In this document: positions 43,278 to 53,639 of the stretch, one piece after another | Position numbering within the stretch: position 1 is the stretch's first letter | Layout: the number at the start of each line of letters is the position of its first letter | NCBI GenBank assembly: GCA_902806595.1 | Contig: CADCXC010000004.1 | Coordinates: forward strand, 1,240,001-1,304,000 | Reading direction: 5' to 3' | DNA: 64,000 nt | Source of the DNA: Pyrenopolyporus hunteri | Taxonomy: Eukaryota > Ascomycota > Sordariomycetes > Xylariales > Hypoxylaceae | Notes under the pieces: model-generated | Seen by the model: only the letters and a program-made list of their open reading frames with translations | What the model was told of the DNA's origin: nothing | Databases searched by the model: none | Position numbers and translations under genes: made by a program

Positions 43278-45965
43278 TTACGGCATAACTGCAGTATTAG
43301 CCTCCAAATCTGCATAATGGAGGGTGAGTGTGCGCTATAGATCATGTTACTACAGGTATTTCAGGTACGAGTATTACCCTGGCAGCACTTACACGCTCTT
43401 TACGCCAGTCCGTTGTGTTCCAAATGATGTAGTAGCCTTCCTCGTGCTGCGTACTAAGGATACGAGGCTGCATAAGCTCATCCTTGGTCAGCCAGATCTT
43501 CAACTTCTTATGCCATCTCCACGCGCGGTTGTATCTAAGAAGCATCAGCATCTGAACGTAGATAAGAAGGGGGTGGAAGCAGTACAGCTCATGAGCAGCA
43601 AGATGCTGCTTGGCATCCCCGGGGCAGCTGTAGAAGATCCACATCAAGGTTTCTTCGTTGAAGTTGCTTATCTTGTTTTCTAACGGCTGCACGTTTTTGA
43701 CAATATAGCACTCTGGTAAACGAAAGTCGGGAATCGCAGGTCGAGGAAGAGCGTCGTTGAAGAGAGAGAATATTTGAGTTGATAATAACCTGAGACTCAG
43801 TTAACAGGTACTCGTGGTATAGGATTGCGCAAGGAAGGCTTACTGCGGCGACGCAAAATCCACACCTAACGTTGTCGGATCCAAGCCTGTTACGGCTGCG
43901 TTATAATCGGGATAATTGTTCATCAGCGTGCGAAGGCCCTTGATTCCCCATTTATCAATAGGTGACATGCCCGTTAAGGGATCGTGTACGGACGGCGACT
44001 GATTGTCCTTCTGGTCGTTGTTTTTGCTCGAGGAAGCATCATTGCTACCAATCGCACCAAGAGTATTCGAGGCTGTGGGATCTTGGGTTGACGGCTGAGA
44101 AGCCGAGTTATCTTGGAAACCCGGTGGCTTTTGGCGACCCTCATCATTGGCTCCTGATCCTGTACCCCGAATATCCTGCGACCGCGAAGCGCCTATGGCT
44201 CTGTCAGTATATCGTAACGTGGATAGCGCAAAGGTTACTTACCCGAGGGGCTGGCTCCGTCCGGAGAGCGGACGTCAGTTGTCCGGTTGTTAGCAGATAA
44301 GGCGTTGAGCAGACCGTTCCCTGACCTGGGACCCTGTAGGGAGCCAGGGGTCGCGCTTCCTTGGGCGCCAAAACCGAGAGTCGACATCAGATTCGATCCA
44401 CGCTCCTGACCAATCTCACCATTGCCGTTTCTAACGCTGCTGTTGTTGAGGGGCGGGAACTCGTCAATGCTGTTGGGTTGAGGCTGCGAGGACTGTGTTA
44501 CGTTGCTCTGATTGCCAAATCGGTATTGGCCTTGAGTAGAGTTCATTCTTGACGGCGAGAAGAAGTCATCCTGTTGCCCATGCTGGGACGCAAGCGGCGT
44601 GGGTTGCTGGTTTCTCTGTATTGTGCCGCTCATGCCCCTTGAAGATCCGGTCGACCATAAGGAGGTAGCACCCGCGCTCTGTAACTGGGAGTTATTCGAT
44701 AATGATGGGAAGTCGCTAGGAGAAGAGTTAGCTTCGATCCGCGAGACATGTTTTCGCAACAGTAGGAACTATCAGAATGAACCGTGCTCAACTGTATTGT
44801 GTTGAGACCCGCTTGGACCAAAGGAAACATAGTGATTGTTTACCGTCCATTGGTTTTAGTTGGAGAAGACTCGGGTCCATGCATATCGGCTTCAGGAAGG
44901 CGACTAGCAACATCGGCGTACGACAAACCAGCTGGGACTACCAGGGTTGGGGGACTAGGGGGTGGGGGAGGAGTGCGGCCCTTGAGAACAAGCCTCGGCC
45001 TTTTCCCCTTCTTACCCGGCGATGAAGATGACATATCGCCGAGTTATTTGAATGATGCCAAATGAAAGGTGGGAATAGTAAATGGGAGAGGTGACTAGGA
45101 CGATGTGTGTGCTGGCTTGACGTAATAGAGGTTGAAGCGAAGGCGTCAAGCGTACAGCGACGGCGAAGTCGGGGGCGAAATAAATAGGAAAAATAAACAC
45201 GTACGAAAGGTCGAGGGGCGTTGCCGGTTGCGAGCCACTCAGACTTTGAGCAAAACTGAGGACATTTCCGCCTAGTTGCCTCGACGACGTTTGCAAGCCT
45301 GCGCCTCCCATAGGCACACCACCAAAAGCCCATCCAGCTCCATTATTCGCTTTGTTATGCGGCAGAATATCAGCTTCGCGTCCAGCAGCTAGATCTCTTC
45401 GATCCCAAGATCATACCTAATTTCCCGTTCGGTAGCCGATTAGATACTGCTCTACCTGGTTGTTGAGGTTGTTGCTGCCCTCCGAATCCGGTCGGCATCC
45501 CTCGAAGGGTCTGTGGCACGGCTCCTAAGGATCTCTAGCATTAGCCAAGCGCTCTAATTATTCCGATGGGTATGGAGAAAGGAAATAAGGGGGGGTATCT
45601 GATGGCTCGTAGCAGGATATTTCTATCTGTTATAGGTCCAGTATAGGGATAAAACCGCAGTGACTGCTTGCGACCTGCTTGCGATCTCCATGCTCGCCTA
45701 GACGAGGCTGACATTTCGGGAAGGCTGAGACCAGAAGGAGACGGAACAAGAGTTGCTCCTCGGCTCTGCCCTTTCCCATATGATATCCAATGACCTAAAC
45801 AGTATCATATACGGTTCGTAGTGGAACATACAGGGTCGGCTCAGGGAGATCGGAGAGCGGGCAACCGGGCGCGACAACGACGCTGTCGACATCCACGACT
45901 CAGAGCAAACAGGCGGGGCACGCGAGGCAGAGGGAGAGAGGGTCGGCAGTACCTGTTCGATTCAT
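43278..45965 (-). CDS. NOT2: CCR4-NOT complex subunit NOT2, 496 aa
   Basis: Eight exons on the minus strand: 45953-45965 (13 bp), 45417-45524, 45205-45349, 44243-44715, 43844-44192, 43586-43789, 43393-43534 and 43278-43334. Phases agree at every junction. The N-terminus reads MNRTGAVPQTLRGMPTGFGG, then SQPATPLDLS joined to DFPSLSNNSQ, the usual NOT2 'DLSEFPSLS' motif. The C-terminal NOT box starts about residue 363 (PRPAIPDFRLPECYIVKNV; WIFYSCPGDAKQHLAAHELYNR; WRWHKKLKIWLTKDE; WNTTDWRKER) and ends RTLTLHYADLEANTAVMP. NOT2 pairs with NOT3/5 and docks on NOT1 in the CCR4-NOT deadenylase and transcription complex. Introns 1 (428 bp) and 3 (489 bp) are long for a filamentous fungus. Confidence 0.93.
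44844..45034 (-). CDS. Possible alternative first exon of NOT2 inside intron 3
   Basis: An ATG at 45034 opens 64 codons (to a TAA at 44840) within NOT2 intron 3. The peptide is basic and proline-rich (MSSSSPGKKGKRPRL; TPPPPPSPPTLVVP; LSYADVASRLPEADM) and looks coding. A GGTAAAC donor at 44843 leaves phase 2, which matches the NOT2 exon 4 acceptor at 44716/44715, giving an in-frame fusion ...TNGR-DFPSLS. This would be a NOT2 isoform with a different N-terminus from an internal promoter. It could equally be a chance ORF. Confidence 0.3.
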
Positions 45966-47331
45966 GATTACGATGCCACGCGCAGAGAGAAGTTCTCGCG
46001 TAGAACCCTCTATGATCGGTGTGTGTGATCGGTGTACGGGGTTTCGTTGTCGTGATCGGAGAGTTTTCTTGTGGGGTTAGGGAGAATGCTGTACTTTTTA
46101 ATGATGTTCTATCTACAGAATGGCAATGTGGATTTATGAAGCTTTGCGATCGCAGAACGGGAAGTTTTACTGGGGTTGGGTCCTCCTCAGCACCGGTCTA
46201 GCCCTAAAGGGGTTTAGCTTTTCCACTTTTCTACCGTGTACCAGTGTACATGCGTGCATACTGTGCTTCTTTACTGTGTAAATGTGCAGTTCCCTTACGT
46301 AGTTGCTCGTGCGTCCTTTCCCCAGCAGCTCAGCCATGTGCCTCCTCAGCCTCACAACCTAGCTTGCAATATTCACCGTCCGCCCTCCCCACACTGTAAC
46401 TTCCCGGTACTCGCCAGGCTTTAGCGCTATTCGTCTCTTTGCGCGGCGTGCAGATATACCTTACGCTAGGTACCGCCTAAGCAACCGCTATCGCTTTGAA
46501 TACAGGTTTATCAATAAAAGAACGTCAAAGCGGCAGCTTCAACTGACGCGTCGCTGTACTCAGGTACGTATCTACCTATGTCTGTACATTGCCGGGATTT
46601 TACGTAGAAGGGAATCGAAATCACCTACAACCCAATCACATGTATGGACCTATATTATTATATCATCTCCATTATCCATTCCTTCTTTAAATACCTAGGT
46701 ACCTACCTATGTAGGTATCTATAGATCTATAGATATCCCCACAATTGTCGCGTTAACGAATAGGAAGCACGCCCACATGAGTTCCTATTTTCCGCGGTCG
46801 ATAGCATATCATTAATGCATATAGGTACCTACACGTAGGTGGTAGATACCTGCAACCTAGGTACCTACCTATATATATCCAAGTAACTATCGAACCTCAA
46901 AGGTGCTTACCTACCTACATAGGTAGGCACCTATATATAAGGTAGGTAGGTACCTAGGTAGGTAGGTAGGTATCTGAAAAGATCATATTAATATATACCT
47001 TGATATATTATTATATTCCTTGACCAACTGAGTCCTCTTCTTAGATTTTACATAACTTTTAAGCAGACTTACGAGTTTCTCAAGTTGATTCTTAGTGACT
47101 TAGGATAAGTCTTCTTCCTTCCAGCCCATTTACACAGTAACTTCACATTACCCATTAAATTAACATAGTTGATACAGCTTCCAACCCATCGATCGATCGA
47201 CCCCCTAGCCACACGGAATTGATTGGCGTCTTACGTGGTAACAACTCGAATATGGGACATAATTTATATCATAAATCGACACCAAAAAATTCATATCTGA
47301 ATGCATGCTTCATTGTACCGTTACACTCGCC
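45966..47331. other. 1.4-kb intergenic region rich in AGGT/ACCT tracts
   Basis: Upstream region of NOT2 and 3' end of the CobW gene. No gene found. Its right half is dominated by a dense cluster of tetranucleotide tracts (listed separately). Confidence 0.55.
46690..46975. repeat. Dense cluster of AGGT/ACCT tetranucleotide tracts with palindromic centres
   Basis: Within about 290 bp, AGGT and ACCT runs alternate and meet at GGTACC or CCTAGG centres, so local hairpins could form. The longest uninterrupted part is around 46941-46972. AT-rich TATATATA segments lie between. Similar shorter tracts are scattered over intergenic DNA of the window and absent from the CDSs I called. Confidence 0.85.
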
Positions 47332-48684
47332 TCATCTACCTTGAAGCGCATTTAGCAAACTTCGCTCAAAGTTGACTCCCTGCAGACCTCTTCCGATAAG
47401 GACAAGCTTTCCCGCCTCCGAGCGTGGATCATTTTGTCTATGTGCTGGATCCGCATCGAAAATCTCAAACACTTCTCTGACACCCTGCACCATCTTCACG
47501 CTCCCGTCTTCAAAAACTAAGCGGGCTTTTAGGCGGTGGATTTCGACGGCTTCTGTTGCGCTCGCTGGCTCCCCTGGTAGCTGACTCTCCCACAGCAGCG
47601 ACCTTAGCCAACTGTCGACCCGGCCTAATTGGTCCGGGGCTAGAAGCGGCACATTGATAGAGAGTGTGGAAATCGTCTATATAGATATTAGCTTCACTGG
47701 TCGCGAATGAAGGTGGGATATTTCGACGAACGGGATCAAGATGACTATGTCCCTTCCCTGTAGTATCCAGGGACTCGACTTGGTCGTACGCATGTAAATC
47801 TAGTAGAAAGCCTTCCAGCTGAGGTACGACGCTTTGTTTCGTTACATGGATTTTAGCAAGACCGTTGATAGCCTCTATTCGCGCCTTGACAGATTCGAGC
47901 TCGTCCGGGTCAACGAGATCGGACTTGTTGATAACGATAACATCTGCATGAGAGATTTGAACATGGGCAGTCGTCATAAGAGGTCCATGTGTGTCATGGC
48001 TTTCGTGGCCTTCGACTTTCCCTTTCGGGTCGTCTAGACTGCGAAGGATATTCTTCGCATCAACTAACGTGACAATTCCATCTAGGTAGATGGTACTGCC
48101 TAACCCGTCGTCGACCCAAAATAAGGGGGCCAGGTTGCCCGGATCAGCCAGCCCAGTAGTTTCCAAAAGGATGTAATCGAAAGCACCTTTCTTATCCATC
48201 AACGACTCGATGGCATTGACCCCAGAATCCCTATACTAATATTAGAACATTTCTCCGCTGATAAACATGGCTAGATGGTACTTCACTGAGCAACAGATGC
48301 AGCCGTTGCCGACGTCAAGCCATTCTTCGACTTGCTGGCCATCCTTGTTGATTGTCAACGACTTTTCGATATCGAGTGCTAGGATGGGGATGAGTCTGAA
48401 AGTCAATGTAATACTGCCCAGGCTTTGTGTTACTTACAGTCACCGAACTCGTTCATTATGACGGCAATTCTCTTCCCATGCCGGGCAGTTAAGATGTAGT
48501 TGAGCAGGGTCGTCTTTCCGGCCCCGAGGTAGCCTGGCTTATAGGTTAGTAATCGACATGTTTATAAATGATGAGACGCCGGCTTGCCTGTGACGATGGT
48601 AATAGGCACTTTGACGGGTTTCTCCTCTTGTGGGTCCGTGCCGACCTCGACGAGTTCTGGGGGAGCCTCTTCGTCGATATCCAT
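47332..48684 (-). CDS. CobW/ZNG1-type zinc-regulated GTPase metallochaperone, 377 aa
   Basis: Five exons on the minus strand: 48588-48684, 48438-48533, 48282-48378, 47732-48230 and 47332-47676. Motifs in order are Walker A ([14 protein letters not shown], residues 31-44), the metal-binding CxCC (GCICCSVK, C91, C93, C94), ETTGLADP (switch/Walker B area), the NKSD base-recognition motif, and the CobW C-terminal domain ([34 protein letters not shown]). Eukaryotic relatives (CBWD/ZNG1, yeast YNR029C) deliver zinc to methionine aminopeptidase; that role is inferred. A TISTLSIN segment follows intron 4. The first intron (48534-48587) has a GC donor, and the phase constraint leaves no GT alternative nearby. 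The gene is divergent from MOB3. Confidence 0.92.
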
Positions 48685-49216
48685 GATTATAGCTTATGAT
48701 ATTGGGTATCGACTCTATTGTTTTAGGTACTTTTTGGAAATAAAGATGAGTGAAGTGTTTTATAATTAGGGGAATGACAAAGAAAAGAGGTACATCTGGA
48801 CTGGTGTCTCGCGCCCTCCCGATGTCATGAAGTACGTACCAGATACAATATACGAGGGAAGGTAAGGGCATTCTGTTTAAATGCATGGGGGAGTAAAGTG
48901 TCTGGCTTGGTTAATAAATATCCCGTCAAGTGGTATCATTTGTGTAACGGGAGTGCTGCCTTGGTTAGGCGCATGAAGTGCCCCAGGTACCTAGGTAGGT
49001 AGGTAGGTAGATATGTGGTAGGTAACTATCGTACCTAAGTACCTCCTAGCTCCCGTTTGCTGGGTCCCCGATCTTGGCGCTTCTGCGAGTTGCTCAAATC
49101 AAACAACAACATCCAACTTAGCGATTCAACAACGGAGCCAGGACAACGTCTGTTTACCCAATAAACAATTCGCACCCGGGGCATTAGCCTCGAAAGAATT
49201 TCCTTTTCTTTTTACC
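48685..49216. other. Divergent promoter region between the CobW and MOB3 genes
   Basis: 532 bp. Contains an AGGTACCTAGGTAGGT tract at 48984-49040, close to where transcription of the two divergent genes should begin. No gene. Confidence 0.55.
48984..49040. repeat. AGGT tetranucleotide tract in a divergent promoter
   Basis: AGGTACCTAGG followed by four further AGGT units and degenerate copies, about 180 bp upstream of the MOB3 ATG and 300 bp from the CobW ATG. Confidence 0.75.
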
Positions 49217-50865
49217 ATGTCTCTGGCGCAGGGCTCGCCTCGACTGCCCAGTCCACCTCCTCCTGCTGAGATCCAGATCGGACCCAAATCTCCAGCACTG
49301 GGCAGCACTGCAAGCCGTCAAGCACAACAGATGGAGCAAACCATCGCCGACGCAAATGCGAAGAGGCGCATACACCCGGGCACTAAGTCTGAGGACATGG
49401 CTGCAGGGCCGCCTCTTGTCCCACTTGGAGAAGTACGCTGCCTACCTCAATTCATCTTGCAACCTTGCAACCTATCTCGCTACTCTCCTCCTCCCCCCTC
49501 GTAACCCGTCTTGCGAACATACTTTACTGACTACTGGACACGTTGCAGCTCGATTCGGCCTTTCAACTTCAGGAACATCTAGCCGCCCTCCATTATCACC
49601 ACACAGCCTCTAACACGACCCCCATTACCCGAGCGACTGCTCTGCATTTAGCCACGCCGCCACCAGGCATCGACCGCACGCTATGGCTCTACGAACTCTG
49701 CCGGTTCCTTATCGCGCAATGCAACAGCTTAATTGTGGGCTTCCTCTTTGATACCCCGCCATGTTCGTCCGCGACGTGTCCCGAGATGCGCGCTTCCGAA
49801 TGGCAGTTCTTATGTGCCGTCCACGACCAGCCCAAGAGCTGCTGCGCTATCGACTACTGCTGCCACACGCTCGATTGGGCCGCGAACGTTGTCACGAACC
49901 CCAAGCTCTTCCCCAGCAGATTTGTCGTATTAAATGAGGGGCACGACAAGAGTTCGGTGCTTAAGAATCTCGTCAACGTGTTCCGTCGCCTCCATAGAAT
50001 ATTCGCACACGCATGGTTCCAGCACAGGGGCGTCTTCTGGTCGGTCGAGGCCCAGACAGGCTTGTACGCCTTCTTCAAGACCGTCTGTGATATGTACGAC
50101 CTCCTGCCCGCCGAGAATTACAAGCTCCCACCGGAGGCGGAGGGCTTAGAGCCGGCACCACCCGAGGACAAGAAGCCAGTGGTGACTGCTATCGCCAAGC
50201 CGCCGTCACAACAACACGAGAGCGCCGAGCATGACGATGACCGCCAGAGTCTACACGCTCGTAGAAGCAATACGGCCAGACATTCTAGCAGACCGTCAAC
50301 CGGCAGTGCTGTGACCACCGTTATCGAAGAGCGGGAAGACGAGAACAGTGACGCCGCGAACAAACTTAAGAACATGCATATCATAGCGCCCGAGACAGTG
50401 GATGAGGAGTCTGAGGTCGAAGTGCCTGTCATTGTCGAAGGCGAATTAATGGGGAACCCTCCTGTCACCGAAGTACCCGAAGCTTCGCAGCCCACCGAGT
50501 CTCAAGAGCCGCAGGAGCCGCAAGGTGATACACAACCTGAAGGAGTCAAGATAGACGTCCAGGATGTCCCCGCAGAGTTCGAGGCTGCCGCGGGAACCGA
50601 AGAGAAACCCGAAGAGAGCAAGGATGTACCTCTTCTTGACCACGAACAAGTGATCGAAGATAATGGGGAGTCCGCTCCGAGTACGGAAAAGCAGACAGAT
50701 GCTCCAGATGAGGCCCAGCAAGCAGACTCGAGCGCTACCGAGCAGCCCGAGCAGCCCGAGCAGCCCGAGCCTCCGGCAGCTGAATCTACAGAGGCGGCTA
50801 CGGAGGCAGAGGCGGAAGCCAAGCCAAAGGAAGAGTCAAATTCGGATAATCCGGACACGGACTAG
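49217..50865 (+). CDS. MOB3: MOB3/phocein (MOB4-type) STRIPAK subunit, 510 aa to the first stop
   Basis: Two exons: 49217-49432 and 49549-50865, phase-0 intron. Residues about 73-260 are a Mob1/phocein domain, closest in wording to animal MOB4: CPEMRASEWQFLCAVHD, then AIDYCCHTLDWAA, FPSRFVV and RRLHRIFAHAWFQHR. The zinc ligands of the fold are readable as C144-x4-C149 and H221-x4-H226. MOB3/phocein binds striatin in the STRIPAK complex, needed for cell fusion and fruiting-body development in Sordariomycetes. Residues 260-510 form an acidic, disordered tail ending in EQP repeats and PKEESNSDNPDTD. The frame stays open for 85 codons beyond the TAG, so the real C-terminus may be longer. The N-terminal 50 residues are Pro/Ser-rich. 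Confidence 0.92.
50740..50770 (+). repeat. Coding 9-bp repeat (GAGCAGCCC)n
   Basis: Three tandem units encode Glu-Gln-Pro repeats in the acidic tail of MOB3. Likely variable in length between strains. Confidence 0.7.
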
Positions 50866-51123
50866 GATTTCGTAGCTGACCTGGAGCGATTTGAAGAAAT
50901 CGACCCGGTCGCCATGGACCAGGCTTTCCGCCGCGCTAGGCAGACCATGGATAGGCTCCGTCTCCGATGGGAACGTATGGGGACTCCCGACGACGGGAAC
51001 CGAAATGACGAGACGGACTTGGTCCTGGAACAAACGGAGGCCATCGTAAGTGGGCTGCGGCGGACCGGGCGGGCTGAACGGCGGGATAATGCTGACGTTG
51101 ACGACGACGGTGATACGTTCTGA
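50866..51123 (+). other. In-frame open extension behind the MOB3 TAG, 85 codons
   Basis: Directly after the TAG at 50863-50865 the same frame stays open to a TGA at 51121-51123. The sequence looks coding: DFVADLERFEEIDPVAMDQA, an amphipathic basic helix (FRRARQTMDRLRLRWERMG), DLVLEQTEAIVSGLRRT and an acidic end (DVDDDGDTF). It could be a readthrough extension, the remnant of a longer MOB3 cut by a nonsense change, an exon joined by an intron that uses the ACTAG as acceptor, or a sequencing error. Confidence 0.5.
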
Positions 51124-53639
51124 ATGAGTGTAACGGGACTTAGGGGGATTCGATACGTAATTTCTACCGTTTGGAGCGTGTGAGGGACCTCCTAGCGGTC
51201 GTGTACAAACATTGTTAAACTTGTATGTCAGAGCGAGGAGTGGAGTTGCAAGGTTCTCTGGTCCGGTACGTCGTTAGGGTACGGAGCCGGCAGACGGATA
51301 CGGTACGATGAGGCTCCCGGAAAAGCGTTTCACGATAGGGTACCTACCTAGCCTTACTAATGGCGCTTATGTCTTACGCATAGCGCTGAGTTCCATATGA
51401 ATAAGTGCTGCTACACCTGGTAGTCTCGACTCTTATTCCGAGACATATGCTCCATCAAATGAGACACTCACCTCTGTTACGTTGTCTACAGCCCTACCTA
51501 CCTGTATATTACCTTCAACTTAAACACACGCACTTCTGTAGTGGTTGAGCGGCATGGTAACAGAATTCTGACTCTACTTCCTCTCATAGTGACGATTTCA
51601 TCTTGCACGAGATAAACTTCTAATCGGCCACCGGATGCCTAGATGCTCTCGATTTTTAGTCTTAAGCTCACAAAATTCTCTCTCTCCCTCGCTTATACTT
51701 CAAGGGCGGGGGCTAGAAGTATCTATATATAAATCACGAAGAACCCACGCCAATAGAGATGAAGTAGCAGATTGGTATCTCATACACTGGTGCGTTAAGT
51801 TTAAGTTCGTAATCTATAATTTGGGCATTTTAGAGTAGCCAGGCGTATAAAAGAGGATAGATAGATGATATCTATCTGCCCAGGTGGATTTCCTCTAGCC
51901 CCATGAAGGTGGTAGGCGCGTGCTTTATTTACCTATATAAATGAAACCAAGTCTGAGCCCAGGGGGTATATATTTCTTGATTCTCCCGCACTTTTATCCC
52001 CCGCCTCTCGTCTCAATTACACAGTCCGGCTTGAAGTAGTCTAAATATTACATTATAGTGGGATTATATCAGGAAATAACAGACCTGTGTTTGCGCCGTT
52101 CCGTCCTCTCCTCTCCTTTCCCTCCTCTCTCCCTTTTTTTCCTCTTCCTGACCCGGGGGGCCTCCGGTGCCTGGTATCACGTTCCCCCCTTTTGGGTCTT
52201 TTTATCCTTCCCCCGGGTATACCTGTTTTGAGTCCTAACGCTGCCTGTCCCGCACGGGTATCATCTTGGGTATAAGTCTGCCTGTCTACGTCGAGCGTTG
52301 TGAGGGGTATACTTAGGTATGTAGACTCGTCACATCTATTATGGTATATATGCCTACCTGGGTAGGCGGGTGCGTATGCGTATGCGTGTTCGCGTATCTG
52401 TGTTTCATGCATAGGGGAAATAATTGCCGTTCATTGAAGCGCGGTTGTGTGGCTACTACGCCTCGTGCGAATACCGGTTACATTTGGTGGCCGACCCCCT
52501 GCGATGAGAAACTCCGAAGCGAGTACTGGAAGGGATAATCTGTAAGTTGCAGCGGATAATTATTCTCTTCTAATCTGGCTGGAAGCAATGCTGTACGACC
52601 TGGGGAGAGGTCTAGGGCCGAGTAGCCCGATATATGGAATAAATGGACGTGGGGGGGACGGGTCGATTGCATCGGAAGGCCGCATATCGCCACCGCGGCG
52701 GTGATCGCCAAGAATAAGCTTGGAGGTGGCTTATGGAATTGCATATTCGATGGGGCTAGACTGCTACTCTCTAATATCGAATGGCGGTATGGGAGGGATG
52801 TGGCTTAATTTACGACTAGATGCTTAGTCTCCGAGAAATGAGGTTGACGCGGCGTCTGCTGGGTATCCAGGTAAATATTGATCGATGTCTACACGTGTAG
52901 GCTGTCTCTCGTACGATTCTCTATTTCGTCTGTGATAGCCGGGCCCTTGTATCTTGACGGATCCCGAATTCTTCCTTTATTCATGTCCAATCCGTCGCCG
53001 TGTTGTCCGATATATAACTCGGGACCGAAAATGTGGGCTGTAACGGTTCGTTCCGATGTATGTGAGTAAGGCTGGGGAGATGGCCAAGGATCTGCACCGA
53101 GTTGAACTGGGATGACTGATGGGACTCTAGTTAGGCTTGTACCATGGTATCGGTAAGCTTTTGTTATGCCTGCATGCATGTGTATCTCCATCGTAAGACC
53201 TCCAATTTCGAGAGATTCTGAGGTTGTATATAGTACCTGGCCGCATAGTCGGTCCCCTCACTCTTCGTTGTCCCCTGGTCCTGCAGTGCAGAGTTGCATC
53301 ACGGCTCGGTTCCTATTCTGGGTCCCATTTCGCCGCATCGAGACCTCGTTGTTTCACACCCCGGTCGTCTACAACGTCACAACAACGTCTTCGCCGCATA
53401 CTATGTGACTAGTAATAAACCAGCTTGCTGCCGGTCCGCAGAGCATTGCCGGCCCCGCTTCTTCTTTGGTTAGCAGCATTAGAGTGCCAATGAGGTAGGT
53501 AGGCATGAGGGTATAGAATGCAGGTGATAGGCCAGTTTCCCCGGTACGGCAGTAGTCGTTATTCTCCATATGCATCCTACTGGGTCGTCTCTTGATTCCC
53601 ACGTGGAATCTAGATCCCTAACACGTATGTGCCCAAGCC
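51124..53639. other. 2.5-kb convergent intergenic region between the MOB3 and Zn2Cys6 genes
   Basis: No gene found. Contains a C/T-rich tract (52097-52150) and short ORFs without domain character. Most is probably 3' flanking DNA of both genes. Confidence 0.5.

Noticed and set aside
45698..45892. ORF inside NOT2 intron 1
   Set aside because: Unlike the intron 3 ORF it has no plausible in-frame donor to the next exon and a non-coding-like composition.
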